From positions 1 through 21,499 of the forward strand of contig JBLNEO010000020.1 of assembly GCA_050262775.1 (NCBI GenBank): 21,499 nt of DNA. The letters run 5' to 3'. The first letter of the stretch is position 1. Every line of letters begins with the position of its first letter. The stretch comes from DATHTC01 sp050262775. Its GTDB lineage: Bacteria > Actinomycetota > Thermoleophilia > Gaiellales > Gaiellaceae. Made by a program: the position numbers and the translations under genes. The notes under the pieces are model-generated. The model was not told the DNA's origin, made no database searches, and saw only the letters and a list, made by a program, of their open reading frames with translations. Positions 1 to 6,649 of this stretch are shown piece by piece.

Positions 1-284
1 CAGACGATCGACGCTCCCGAGCCATCTGCCGCGATGCGCCGAACGTCGGTGCCGTCGTCGAAGACGATCGTGGTCCCGTCGGTGGAGAGCGACGGTCGTT
101 GACCGGCAATTCCAAGATTCGTCGGCCCGGTGCCGTCCGCGCCGACCGTGGCCAGGTTGGCACCGCTGACGTAGACGATGCGCTTCGCCGAGGTCGAGGA
201 GGCCGCGGCGTTCCCGCCCAGGAGCACGAGCGACAGCGCAGCGAGGGCGAGGAAGGAGCGACGCGGTGCGTGGCGAACCGTCAC
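1..284 (-). CDS. Exported beta-propeller-like protein, N-terminal part (cut by window start)
   Basis: Only the first 94 codons are in the window; the gene continues beyond base 1. The GTG at 284-282 opens a classical signal peptide: a basic start (VRHAPRRS), a hydrophobic stretch at residues 11-22 and small residues (NAAASS) where cleavage would occur. The mature part has short strands with Asp/Gly turns, such as PSLSTDGTTIVFDDGTDV and IAADGSG. This is the pattern of TolB/WD40-like propeller blades, in which a PxxSxDGxxIVF strand recurs. The protein is probably exported. No enzymatic residue is visible. No good Shine-Dalgarno sequence precedes the GTG, so the start is chosen because it gives a complete signal peptide. 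The propeller call rests on one or two blades and is tentative. Confidence 0.6.
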   Translation of the reverse strand, partial: MTVRHAPRRSFLALAALSLVLLGGNAAASSTSAKRIVYVSGANLATVGADGTGPTNLGIAGQRPSLSTDGTTIVFDDGTDVRRIAADGSGASIV

Positions 285-303
285 GGGTTTATCGGTTGTA
301 GCA

Positions 304-335
304 CCAAAACCCCAGAACGGAAGACCGGGTTTTGG
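304..335 (-). terminator. Stem-loop between PASTA gene and propeller-like gene
   Basis: Bases 304-312 (CCAAAACCC) and 327-335 (GGGTTTTGG) form a perfect 9-bp inverted repeat with a 14-nt loop. It lies 22 bases after the PASTA stop codon and 20 bases before the GTG of the next minus-strand gene. It is AT-richer than anything nearby. No U-tract follows on the minus strand, so it is either an atypical terminator or a structured leader or protein site for the downstream gene. Confidence 0.45.
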
Positions 336-356
336 GCACGCGCGCCCGACGGGCGC

Positions 357-1454
357 TCAGGCGCCGACCACGATGGTGACGAGCGTGCCGGGCGGCGCCT
401 CGCGTCCGGCGGCCGGCACCTGACGGAGCACGATCCCGACCTGCGCCGGACCGGGCGCGACCTCGTTCACCACGCGGACGCGGAAGCCGAGGCTCTCGAG
501 CTGCGCCTGCGCCTCGTCCTGCGGGAGGGTCGTGACGTCCGGCACCCCGATCGGCTCGACGGTCGGACCCTGCGAGACGCCGACCGTCACCGTCGAGCCG
601 CGGTCGACCTTCGCGCCGGCGGCGGGCGACTGCTCGACGACGGTCCCCTCCGGCTCGCCCGACTCGACCTGCCGCGTCTGCACGGCGAGGCCGGCGGCCT
701 TCAGGGCGGCGGTCGCGTCCTCGACCGAGGAGCCGCGGACGTCCGGCACGGTGACGGAGCCGGGACCGCCCGACACGTTGATCCGCACCGGCGAGTCGCG
801 GTCGACCTTGTCCCCCGCCTTCGGCGACTGCGCCACGACCGTGCCTTCCGGCTGCGACGACGGCACGGTGCTCGGGCGCGCCACGAGCCCGGCCCCCTCG
901 AGCTGCTGCGTCGCCTCAGCGACCGTCACGCCGACCACGTCGGGCACCGTCGCGGTCGCGGGCCCCGAGGAGCTCGTGATCGTGACGACGCTCCCCTCGG
1001 GCGCCTGCGTTCCCGCCTCCGGGTCCTGCGCGAAGACCACGCCCTCCTCCGCCTCGTCGCTCGGCTTCCGGAGCGCGTTGACGACGAACCCCTGACCCTC
1101 CAGCACTCCGCGCGCGTCGTCGACCTGCAGGCGCACGACCGACGGGACCGGCTTCGTCGCCGCCTCGTCCGGCCCGTCGTCCCGGGAGAACCACCAGAGC
1201 GCCGCGATCAGCGCGAGGACCACTCCCAGGAGGAGCAGCAGCCACGGCCAGAGCTCGCGTCCGCGGGCGGCGGGCGGCGGCCCTGGTCCCGGTGGCGGCT
1301 CCCCCCGCGCCCGGGTGCGCTCGTCGCGCATCGGCGGCGACGGCGGCGCGATCCGGGTCCGCTCCTCGGGCGCCGTCGGCTCCCCGGGTGGCAGGATCCG
1401 CGTCTCCTGCGTCTCCTCGTCGTCCGGCTCCCAGGGCGGCGGCATCGAGGTCAT
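357..1454 (-). CDS. Membrane-anchored protein with four PASTA repeats, no kinase domain
   Basis: 365 aa. Residues 1-68 are a cytoplasmic, acidic and proline-rich tail. One transmembrane helix spans about 69-89 (LWPWLLLLLGVVLALIAALWW). Four extracytoplasmic PASTA repeats follow at about 103-163, 167-229, 233-296 and 301-364. Repeats 2-4 show the VPDV start and the repeats share an EGxVVxQxPxAG-type core. PASTA domains of PknB kinases and penicillin-binding proteins bind muropeptides or cell-wall fragments; here the kinase is absent, so a wall-sensing or scaffold role is inferred. The tail holds two similar threonine sites (ETRILPPGE and RTRIAPPSP) that could be kinase or FHA docking sites. The ATG at 1454 is chosen because AGGA lies just upstream; an ATG three codons later is possible. 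It is divergent from the ECF sigma gene with 60 bases between. Confidence 0.88.
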   Translation of the reverse strand: MTSMPPPWEPDDEETQETRILPPGEPTAPEERTRIAPPSPPMRDERTRARGEPPPGPGPPPAARGRELWPWLLLLLGVVLALIAALWWFSRDDGPDEAATKPVPSVVRLQVDDARGVLEGQGFVVNALRKPSDEAEEGVVFAQDPEAGTQAPEGSVVTITSSSGPATATVPDVVGVTVAEATQQLEGAGLVARPSTVPSSQPEGTVVAQSPKAGDKVDRDSPVRINVSGGPGSVTVPDVRGSSVEDATAALKAAGLAVQTRQVESGEPEGTVVEQSPAAGAKVDRGSTVTVGVSQGPTVEPIGVPDVTTLPQDEAQAQLESLGFRVRVVNEVAPGPAQVGIVLRQVPAAGREAPPGTLVTIVVGA

Positions 1455-1477
1455 GGCCGTATCCTGCCTCGCTCGCC

Positions 1478-1506
1478 GGGAACGCGCGGAACCCGAGCGG
1501 TGTAGA
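1478..1506 (+). promoter_or_regulatory. Candidate ECF-type promoter of the sigma operon
   Basis: GGGAAC at 1478-1483 matches the GGAAC-type -35 element typical of ECF sigma factors. TGTAGA at 1501-1506 sits 17 bases downstream in the -10 position. The expected transcription start, 7-9 bases further on, falls almost on the GTG at 1515, so the message could be leaderless. A second GGAAC at 1488-1492 is spaced less well. Motif match only. Confidence 0.4.
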
Positions 1507-1514
1507 GATTCGCA

Positions 1515-2072
1515 GTGGTGGGCCGGCCACTGGACGACGCGGTGCTCGTCGAGCAGGCGAAGCGTGGCGACGCCGCGTCCTACGAGGAACTCGTGAGACG
1601 GCACCAGCAGACCGCGTTCCGGACGGCATACCTGATCACGCGCTCGGCGCCCGACGCGGAGGAGAGCGCGCAGGACGGCTTCGTCAAGGCGTACCGCGCG
1701 CTCGGCCGCTTCCGCACGGGCTCGCCGTTCCGGCCGTGGCTGCTCCAGATCGTGGCGAACGAGGCGCGCAACCGCCGCCGCTCCGCGGGCCGCCGCGAGG
1801 CCGTGGCGGCGCGCGCCGTCGCCGCAGGCTCGGGCGAGGCGGCCCCCTCGCCCGAGGGCTCCCTCCTCGACGCGGAGCGGCGCGACACGCTGCTCTCCGC
1901 GCTGGACGCCCTCGGGGAGGACGACCGCCACGTGCTGGGGTGTCGCTTCGTGCTCGAGCTGTCGGAGGCCGAGACGGCGGCGGTGCTCGGCCTGCGGCGG
2001 GGCACGGTCAAGTCGCGACAGTCGCGTGCGCTCGAACGCCTCCGCCTCGTCCTGGAAGGAGAGCGGCCGTGA
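1515..2072 (+). CDS. ECF-subfamily RNA polymerase sigma factor
   Basis: 185 aa, the usual ECF length. Sigma region 2 spans about residues 8-90, with the core-binding and -10-recognition helix DAEESAQDGFVKAYRAL and the FRPWLLQIVANEARNRRR stretch. A variable Gly/Ala/Ser/Pro linker follows. Region 4 spans about 125-180, with the helix-turn-helix LSEAETAAVLGLRRGTVKSR that would contact the -35 element. It should direct core polymerase to a small regulon, probably including its own operon. The GTG at 1515 is favoured because it fits the candidate promoter; a GTG one codon later is equivalent. There is no strong ribosome site. The stop codon overlaps the next start by 4 nt, the usual arrangement of a sigma with its membrane regulator. 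Confidence 0.93.
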   Translation: MVGRPLDDAVLVEQAKRGDAASYEELVRRHQQTAFRTAYLITRSAPDAEESAQDGFVKAYRALGRFRTGSPFRPWLLQIVANEARNRRRSAGRREAVAARAVAAGSGEAAPSPEGSLLDAERRDTLLSALDALGEDDRHVLGCRFVLELSEAETAAVLGLRRGTVKSRQSRALERLRLVLEGERP

Positions 2073-2800
2073 ACGGCCTCGAGCGCGACCTGCAGCGGCT
2101 CCGCGAGACGTTCCCGCCGACGCCCGACCTCGCCGTCGAGGTGCGCCGCCGGATCGAGGGCGTGCGCCCGGGCCGCAGCAGGCGCCCGCTCGTCGTCGCC
2201 GTCGCCGTCGCGCTCGTGGCCGCTGCGGCGGTGCTCGCGGCATCGCCCGACGCGCGCAGCACGCTCCGCGACTGGCTCGGGATCGGCGGCGCGGAGGTGG
2301 TGCGGGTCGAGGAGCTGCCGGCCGTTCGCCCGCAGCGCGGCACGCCGGCGTTCGGCGACCCCGTGACGCGCGGTCAGGCGGCCGCCGCCGTCTCGTTCCC
2401 GCTTCGCTTCCCCGCGGAGCTCGGCGAGCCCGACGCGATCTACCTGCGCCGGGAGGTCGCAGGCGGGATGGTCGTCGCCGTCTACGGCCACGGGCCGCGG
2501 TACCGCGCCGTGTTCGCGCAGTGGATCGGCGCCGCGGCCGAGATGAGCTTCTTCAAGGTCGCCGGAGGCGGCACGACCGTGGAGCGCGTGCGCGTCGACG
2601 GTGGGCGCGGCGTGTGGCTCGAGGGGGCGCCGCACGAGGTCTACTGGATCGGCAGCGACGGGAAGGGCCGCGGCGACGAGGTGTTCCTCGCGGGGAACGT
2701 GCTGCTCTGGGAGTCCGGCCCGCTGTCGTACCGCCTGGAGGCCGAGGTCTCGCGGAGCCGGGCGCTCGAGCTCGCGGGCTCCCTGCGGGAGGGCGTGTGA
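2069..2800 (+). CDS. Single-pass membrane protein, probable anti-sigma factor
   Basis: 243 aa. The start is a GTG in a GTGA overlap with the sigma gene, preceded by a strong GGAAGGAGAG ribosome site. Residues 1-38 form a short charged cytoplasmic segment (LERDLQRLRETF, VEVRRRIEG). One hydrophobic helix spans about 40-58 and a roughly 180-residue extracytoplasmic domain follows. The outer domain has alternating strands and Gly/Trp turns (GVWLEGAPHEVYWIG) that recall DUF4367/RseB-like folds. No HxxxCxxC zinc-finger motif of ZAS anti-sigma factors is present, so sigma binding would rely on the short N-terminal helix. The anti-sigma role is inferred from topology and translational coupling. The last codons overlap the Rieske gene. 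Confidence 0.65.
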   Translation: MNGLERDLQRLRETFPPTPDLAVEVRRRIEGVRPGRSRRPLVVAVAVALVAAAAVLAASPDARSTLRDWLGIGGAEVVRVEELPAVRPQRGTPAFGDPVTRGQAAAAVSFPLRFPAELGEPDAIYLRREVAGGMVVAVYGHGPRYRAVFAQWIGAAAEMSFFKVAGGGTTVERVRVDGGRGVWLEGAPHEVYWIGSDGKGRGDEVFLAGNVLLWESGPLSYRLEAEVSRSRALELAGSLREGV

Positions 2801-3870
2801 GACTGTGGCACGTGGAGACCGCGGCCGGCACCGGGACGCTCCCGTACGCGTGGTACGTCGACGGGGCCGTGGCGCGCGCCGAGCAGGAGCGCATCTTCCG
2901 GCGAACGTGGCAGTACGTCGGCCACGCCGGGCAGGCGCCCGATCCGGGGACGTTCTTCAGCGGGCGCTGCGGGGACGTGCCGGTCCTCGTCACCCGCGCG
3001 CGCGACGGGAGGCTGCGCGCGTTCCTCAACGTCTGCCGCCACCGCGGCTCCCTCCTCGTCGACGGCGAGGGCCGGCGGGCGACGGTGCAGTGTCCGTACC
3101 ACGCGTGGACGTACGACCTCGACGGGACGCTGCGGAACGCGCCGCGCGCCGCCGCCGAGCCGGGCCTCTCGACGGACGGCCTCGGCCTCGTCGCGCTGGC
3201 GCTCGACACGTGGGGGCCGTTCGTGTTCGTCAACCCCGACGTCGACGCCGCGCCGCTCGCCGAGACGCTGGAGGACCTGCCGGAGCTCGTCGCCGCGGCC
3301 GGCCTCGACGTCCACGCCCTCGCGTTCCACCACCGCGCGGAGACCGCGTACGACGCCAACTGGAAGCTCTGCTGCGAGAACTACCTCGAGTGCTACCACT
3401 GCCAGGTCGCGCACCCGGGGCTCGTGGAGGTCCTCGACGTCGCCCCGGACGCGTACCAGCTCGACGAGCGCCGCCGGTTCTCGACCCAGGTCGGCCCCGT
3501 GCGCGCGGACACGTCGGGCGCGTTCGATCCGCACGGCGAGATCGCGCGCGGCCAGTTCCACTTCCTCTTCCCGAACGTGACGATCAACCTCGCACCCGGC
3601 CGGCCGAACCTCTCGATCGGGCCGGTGCTCCCGGACGGCGCCACGCGCGCGACGCGGTTCCTCGACTACTTCTTCGCGCCCAGCGTGGACGACGCGTGGA
3701 TCGAGGAGTTCCTCGCGTGGGACGACCGGGTCGGAGCGGAGGACACGACGCTCGTGGAGCGCGTCCAGCGTGGCGTCCGCTCGGGGATGCTCGACGGCGG
3801 CGTCCTGCTCCCGCGGAGCGAGCGGCTCGTCGCGCACTTCGACCGCCTGGTGGCCGACGCGCTCGCGTGA
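2797..3870 (+). CDS. Rieske non-haem iron oxygenase, alpha subunit
   Basis: 357 aa. The N-terminal Rieske domain binds a [2Fe-2S] cluster through C80-x-H82 and C99-x2-H102 (VCRHRG and CPYHAW). The catalytic domain contains ENYLECYHCQVAH, in which H201 and H206 are expected iron ligands; the third is probably an Asp in the AWDDRVGAEDTTLVE segment (309-316). The architecture is that of aromatic-ring dioxygenases and of choline, glycine-betaine or carnitine monooxygenases; VQRGVRSG after the last ligand leans to the quaternary-amine type. The substrate cannot be named. No reductase or ferredoxin gene is adjacent, so electrons must come from elsewhere. The GTG at 2797 overlaps the previous stop by 4 nt and has GGGAGG just upstream; a GTG at 2812 is an alternative. 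Being third in a sigma operon is unusual for this family. Confidence 0.9.
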   Translation: MRLWHVETAAGTGTLPYAWYVDGAVARAEQERIFRRTWQYVGHAGQAPDPGTFFSGRCGDVPVLVTRARDGRLRAFLNVCRHRGSLLVDGEGRRATVQCPYHAWTYDLDGTLRNAPRAAAEPGLSTDGLGLVALALDTWGPFVFVNPDVDAAPLAETLEDLPELVAAAGLDVHALAFHHRAETAYDANWKLCCENYLECYHCQVAHPGLVEVLDVAPDAYQLDERRRFSTQVGPVRADTSGAFDPHGEIARGQFHFLFPNVTINLAPGRPNLSIGPVLPDGATRATRFLDYFFAPSVDDAWIEEFLAWDDRVGAEDTTLVERVQRGVRSGMLDGGVLLPRSERLVAHFDRLVADALA

Positions 3871-3876
3871 GCGGAC

Positions 3877-3910
3877 GGGGCGCGTCGGACACCCCCAGCC
3901 GACGCGCCCC
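3877..3910 (+). terminator. GC-rich hairpin after the Rieske gene
   Basis: A perfect 12-bp inverted repeat, 3877-3888 (GGGGCGCGTCGG) with 3899-3910 (CCGACGCGCCCC), encloses a 10-nt loop and starts 7 bases after the stop codon. No T-run follows. U-tract-free hairpins of this kind are common after actinobacterial operons. It separates the sigma operon from the transporter operon. Confidence 0.6.
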
Positions 3911-3988
3911 CGCCCTGCTCTCCCCTGCTCCGCCGCACGCGCGAGACGCGGCATGCGGCGACGGCGGAGGGTAGCCGGAGCGTTTCCC

Positions 3989-3998
3989 GGTTGCAACC
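3989..3998 (+). promoter_or_regulatory. Palindromic candidate operator upstream of the sugar-transport operon
   Basis: GGTTGCAACC is a perfect 10-bp palindrome about 50 bases upstream of the candidate promoter. TTGCAA-centred palindromes resemble operators of LacI-family sugar regulators, including MalR-type sites in actinobacteria. No LacI gene is in the window, so the regulator would be encoded elsewhere. The call rests on symmetry and location only. Confidence 0.35.
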
Positions 3999-4049
3999 TG
4001 CATTTGCTACGGGGCGGTTTCGCTGACGGGAGCTTCGGCAATCAGCCGC

Positions 4050-4078
4050 TTCATCGCCGATCGCGGCAGGAGTAGGAT
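4050..4078 (+). promoter_or_regulatory. Candidate housekeeping promoter of the alpha-glucoside operon
   Basis: TAGGAT at 4073-4078 is a good actinobacterial -10 box. TTCATC at 4050-4055 lies 17 bases upstream as a weak -35. A start near 4085 would leave a leader of about 20 bases with GGGAGG (4096-4101) as the ribosome site before the ATG at 4106. Confidence 0.45.
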
Positions 4079-4105
4079 CGGCGCGTCCCAGAATCGGGAG
4101 GTGCG

Positions 4106-5317
4106 ATGGCCGGCGTCACGTTCGACCGCGTCAGCAAGATCTATCCCGACGGAACGCGCGCGGTCAACCAGATCGAGCTGGGCATCGAGGACAAGGAGTT
4201 CATGGTCCTCGTCGGCCCGTCGGGCTGCGGCAAGACGACGGCGCTCCGGATGGTCGCGGGGCTCGAGGACATCTCGGAGGGCGTGCTGCGGATCGGCGAC
4301 CGCATCGTCAACCGCGTCCCGTCGCGCGACCGCGACATCGCGATGGTGTTCCAGAGCTACGCGCTCTACCCCCACCTCTCCGTCTACGACAACATCGCCT
4401 TCGGCCTGAAGCTCGCGAAGACGCCGAAGGACGAGATCAAGCGGCGCGTCGAGGACGCGGCCCGCATCCTCGGGCTCGAAGGGCTGCTCGACCGCAAGCC
4501 GCGCGCACTCTCGGGCGGGCAGCGGCAGCGCGTGGCGATGGGGCGGGCGATCGTCCGCCAGCCGCAGGCGTTCCTGATGGACGAGCCGCTCTCGAACCTC
4601 GACGCGAAGCTCCGCGTGCAGATGCGGGCGGAGATCGCCGGGCTGCAGCAGGACCTCGGCGTCACGACCATCTACGTGACGCACGACCAGACCGAGGCGA
4701 TGACGATGGGCGACCGGGTCGCCGTGATGCGGAAGGGCGAGCTGCAGCAGGTGGCGCCGCCGCAGGAGCTCTACGACCGGCCCGACAACCTCTTCGTCGC
4801 CGGGTTCATCGGGAGCCCGGCGATGAACATGCTCGAGGGCCGGCTCGCGCACGAGAACGGCGGGCTGTCGATCGCGGTCGGCGACCAGACCCTCCACCTC
4901 GAGCGCGGCGTCCTCGACGCCCGTCCGGGGCTCAAGGAGTACGAGGGACGCGACGTGATCGTCGGGATCCGGCCGGAGGACCTCGAAGACGCGACGCTCG
5001 CCGCCGACACCGCCGCCGGTGCACGCCTGCGGGGCGAGGTCGACCTCACGGAGGCGCTCGGCGCCGAGGTGATGGTGCATTTCAGCGTGCAGGCACGGCC
5101 CGCCGTCACCGAGGAGACGCGCGAGCTGGCACGCGACCGCGGGGATGCGAGCGAGGTGCCGCAGGCGGAGGGCGCCACGCTCGTCGGACGCTTCGGCGCA
5201 CGCACGCGCCTGCGCAAGGGCGACACGACGGAGGTCGCGGTCGACACCCGCAACCTGCACTTCTTCGACCCCGACACGGGGCTGGGGATCTACGACGGAA
5301 AGGAGTCGGTCGGATGA
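4106..5317 (+). CDS. aglK: Sugar ABC transporter ATPase (AglK/MsmK/UgpC-like)
   Basis: 403 aa. All ABC ATPase motifs are intact: Walker A GPSGCGKTT (37-45), Q-loop Q83, signature LSGGQ (135-139), Walker B FLMDEP with catalytic E160, D-loop SNLD and switch H193. The C-terminal third (from about 235) is the TOBE/MalK-type regulatory domain, ending in a typical LHFFDPDTGL segment. It is some 30-40 residues longer than the usual 360-370 because of an extra charged stretch (LARDRGDASEVPQ) inside the TOBE region. It would energise the permease pair encoded two genes downstream. A GGGAGG ribosome site supports the ATG. The stop overlaps the next ATG by 4 nt. The symbol follows the neighbouring E/F/G genes; the ATPase alone could equally be a shared MsmK-type subunit. 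Confidence 0.93.
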   Translation: MAGVTFDRVSKIYPDGTRAVNQIELGIEDKEFMVLVGPSGCGKTTALRMVAGLEDISEGVLRIGDRIVNRVPSRDRDIAMVFQSYALYPHLSVYDNIAFGLKLAKTPKDEIKRRVEDAARILGLEGLLDRKPRALSGGQRQRVAMGRAIVRQPQAFLMDEPLSNLDAKLRVQMRAEIAGLQQDLGVTTIYVTHDQTEAMTMGDRVAVMRKGELQQVAPPQELYDRPDNLFVAGFIGSPAMNMLEGRLAHENGGLSIAVGDQTLHLERGVLDARPGLKEYEGRDVIVGIRPEDLEDATLAADTAAGARLRGEVDLTEALGAEVMVHFSVQARPAVTEETRELARDRGDASEVPQAEGATLVGRFGARTRLRKGDTTEVAVDTRNLHFFDPDTGLGIYDGKESVG

Positions 5318-6639
5318 GGAACCATCGCTTCGCGTCTCTGCTCGCACTCGTCCTCGCCCTCGCGCTCTCGGCGGTCGCCGCGGGCTGCGGCGGCGACGAC
5401 AACGAGACGGGCGGCAGCACGGCGGGGGCGACCGACACCGGCGGGGCGTCGAACGTCTCCGGGACGGTCAGCATGCTCGCCCTCTGGACGGCCGGCGAGC
5501 AGAAGTCGTTCGAGGCCGTGATCGCCGGCTTCAACGAGAAGTACCCCAACGTCAAGGTCGCGTACAAGTCGGCCGAGGACGTCCGGCCGGTGCTGTCGAC
5601 GGCGATCGAGGGCGGCAACCCGCCCGACCTCGCCGCGCTCCCGAACCCGGGCCTGATGAAGGACTTCGTCAGCCGCAACGCGCTCAAGCCGATCGAGTTC
5701 GCGCGGCAGACGGTCGAGGACAACTTCGCGCAGTCGTGGGTCGACCTCGCGAGCGTCGACAACAAGCTCTACGGCGTCTTCTTCAAGGGCGCCAACAAGT
5801 CGACCGTCTGGTACAACGTCCAAGCCTGGGAGGACGCGGGCATCGAGCCCCCGGACAGCTGGGACGGGCTGCTCGAGAACGCCGCGACGATGAAGCAGTC
5901 GGGCGTGCCGATGTGGTCGATCGGCGGCGCCGACGGGTGGGTCCTCACCGACTGGTTCGAGAACCTCTACCTCAGCATCGCCGGCCCGGAGAAGTACGAC
6001 CAGCTCACGAACCACGAGATCCCGTGGACGGACAAGTCGGTCACGGACACGCTGACGCAGCTCGCGAAGGTGTTCGGCGACACCGACAACCTCGCCGGCG
6101 GCACGAACGGGTCGTTGCAGACGAACTTCCCCGACTCGGTGACGAAGGTGTTCCAGGATCCGCCGAAGGCCGCGACCGTCTACGAGGGCGACTTCGTCGC
6201 CGGCGTGATCACGGACTCGACGCAGGCGAAGGCGCAGACGGACTTCAACGTCTTCAACTTCCCCAAGGCGGGCGACTCGACCGGTGTCGTCGGCGGCGGC
6301 GACATGGTGGTCATGTTCAAGGACAACCCCGCGTCCCGGGCGTTGATCGAGTACCTGGCGACGCCCGAGGCGGCGGAGATCTGGGTGAAGCGCGGCGGGT
6401 TCTCGTCGCCGAACAAGAACGTCGACGAGAGCCTCTACCCGGACGAGATCCTGAAGACGACGGCGACCGCGCTCGCGAACGCCGAGACGTTCCGGTTCGA
6501 CATGTCGGACCTGACGCCGAGCGCGTTCGGGGGCGACGCGGAGTTCACGATCTTCCAGGACTTCCTGAAGAACCCGGACGACGTCCAGGGCACCGCGAAG
6601 AAGCTCGAGGCCGCGGCGAAGCAGGCGTACGGGAAGTAG
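5314..6639 (+). CDS. aglE: Alpha-glucoside-type ABC transporter solute-binding lipoprotein
   Basis: 441 aa. A lipoprotein signal peptide ends in the lipobox VAAGC with lipidated C25. A Gly/Thr/Ser/Asp-rich linker (about 26-48) tethers the protein to the membrane. The rest is a family-1 extracellular sugar-binding protein. Features recalling AglE proteins are GNPPDLAALPNPGLMKDF, KSTVWYNVQAWEDAGIEPP, the TDWFENLYLS segment and NHEIPW, followed by the late TPEAAEIWVKRGGF segment typical of ABC sugar binders. Aromatic residues such as W55 and W158-Y159 could stack on a glucosyl ring; this is inferred from the family. The ATG sits in an ATGA overlap with the ATPase and has AAAGGAG 9 bases upstream. 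The ligand is inferred from the permeases and the downstream GH15 enzyme, and trehalose or maltose-like sugars remain possible. Confidence 0.9.
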   Translation: MRNHRFASLLALVLALALSAVAAGCGGDDNETGGSTAGATDTGGASNVSGTVSMLALWTAGEQKSFEAVIAGFNEKYPNVKVAYKSAEDVRPVLSTAIEGGNPPDLAALPNPGLMKDFVSRNALKPIEFARQTVEDNFAQSWVDLASVDNKLYGVFFKGANKSTVWYNVQAWEDAGIEPPDSWDGLLENAATMKQSGVPMWSIGGADGWVLTDWFENLYLSIAGPEKYDQLTNHEIPWTDKSVTDTLTQLAKVFGDTDNLAGGTNGSLQTNFPDSVTKVFQDPPKAATVYEGDFVAGVITDSTQAKAQTDFNVFNFPKAGDSTGVVGGGDMVVMFKDNPASRALIEYLATPEAAEIWVKRGGFSSPNKNVDESLYPDEILKTTATALANAETFRFDMSDLTPSAFGGDAEFTIFQDFLKNPDDVQGTAKKLEAAAKQAYGK

Positions 6640-6649
6640 GAGAGCCCGC

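Noticed and set aside
2812..3870. Alternative GTG start for the Rieske oxygenase at 2812
   Set aside because: The GTG at 2797 has a GGGAGG ribosome site and the 4-nt overlap used by its neighbours. The difference is only five residues, so the alternative cannot be fully excluded.
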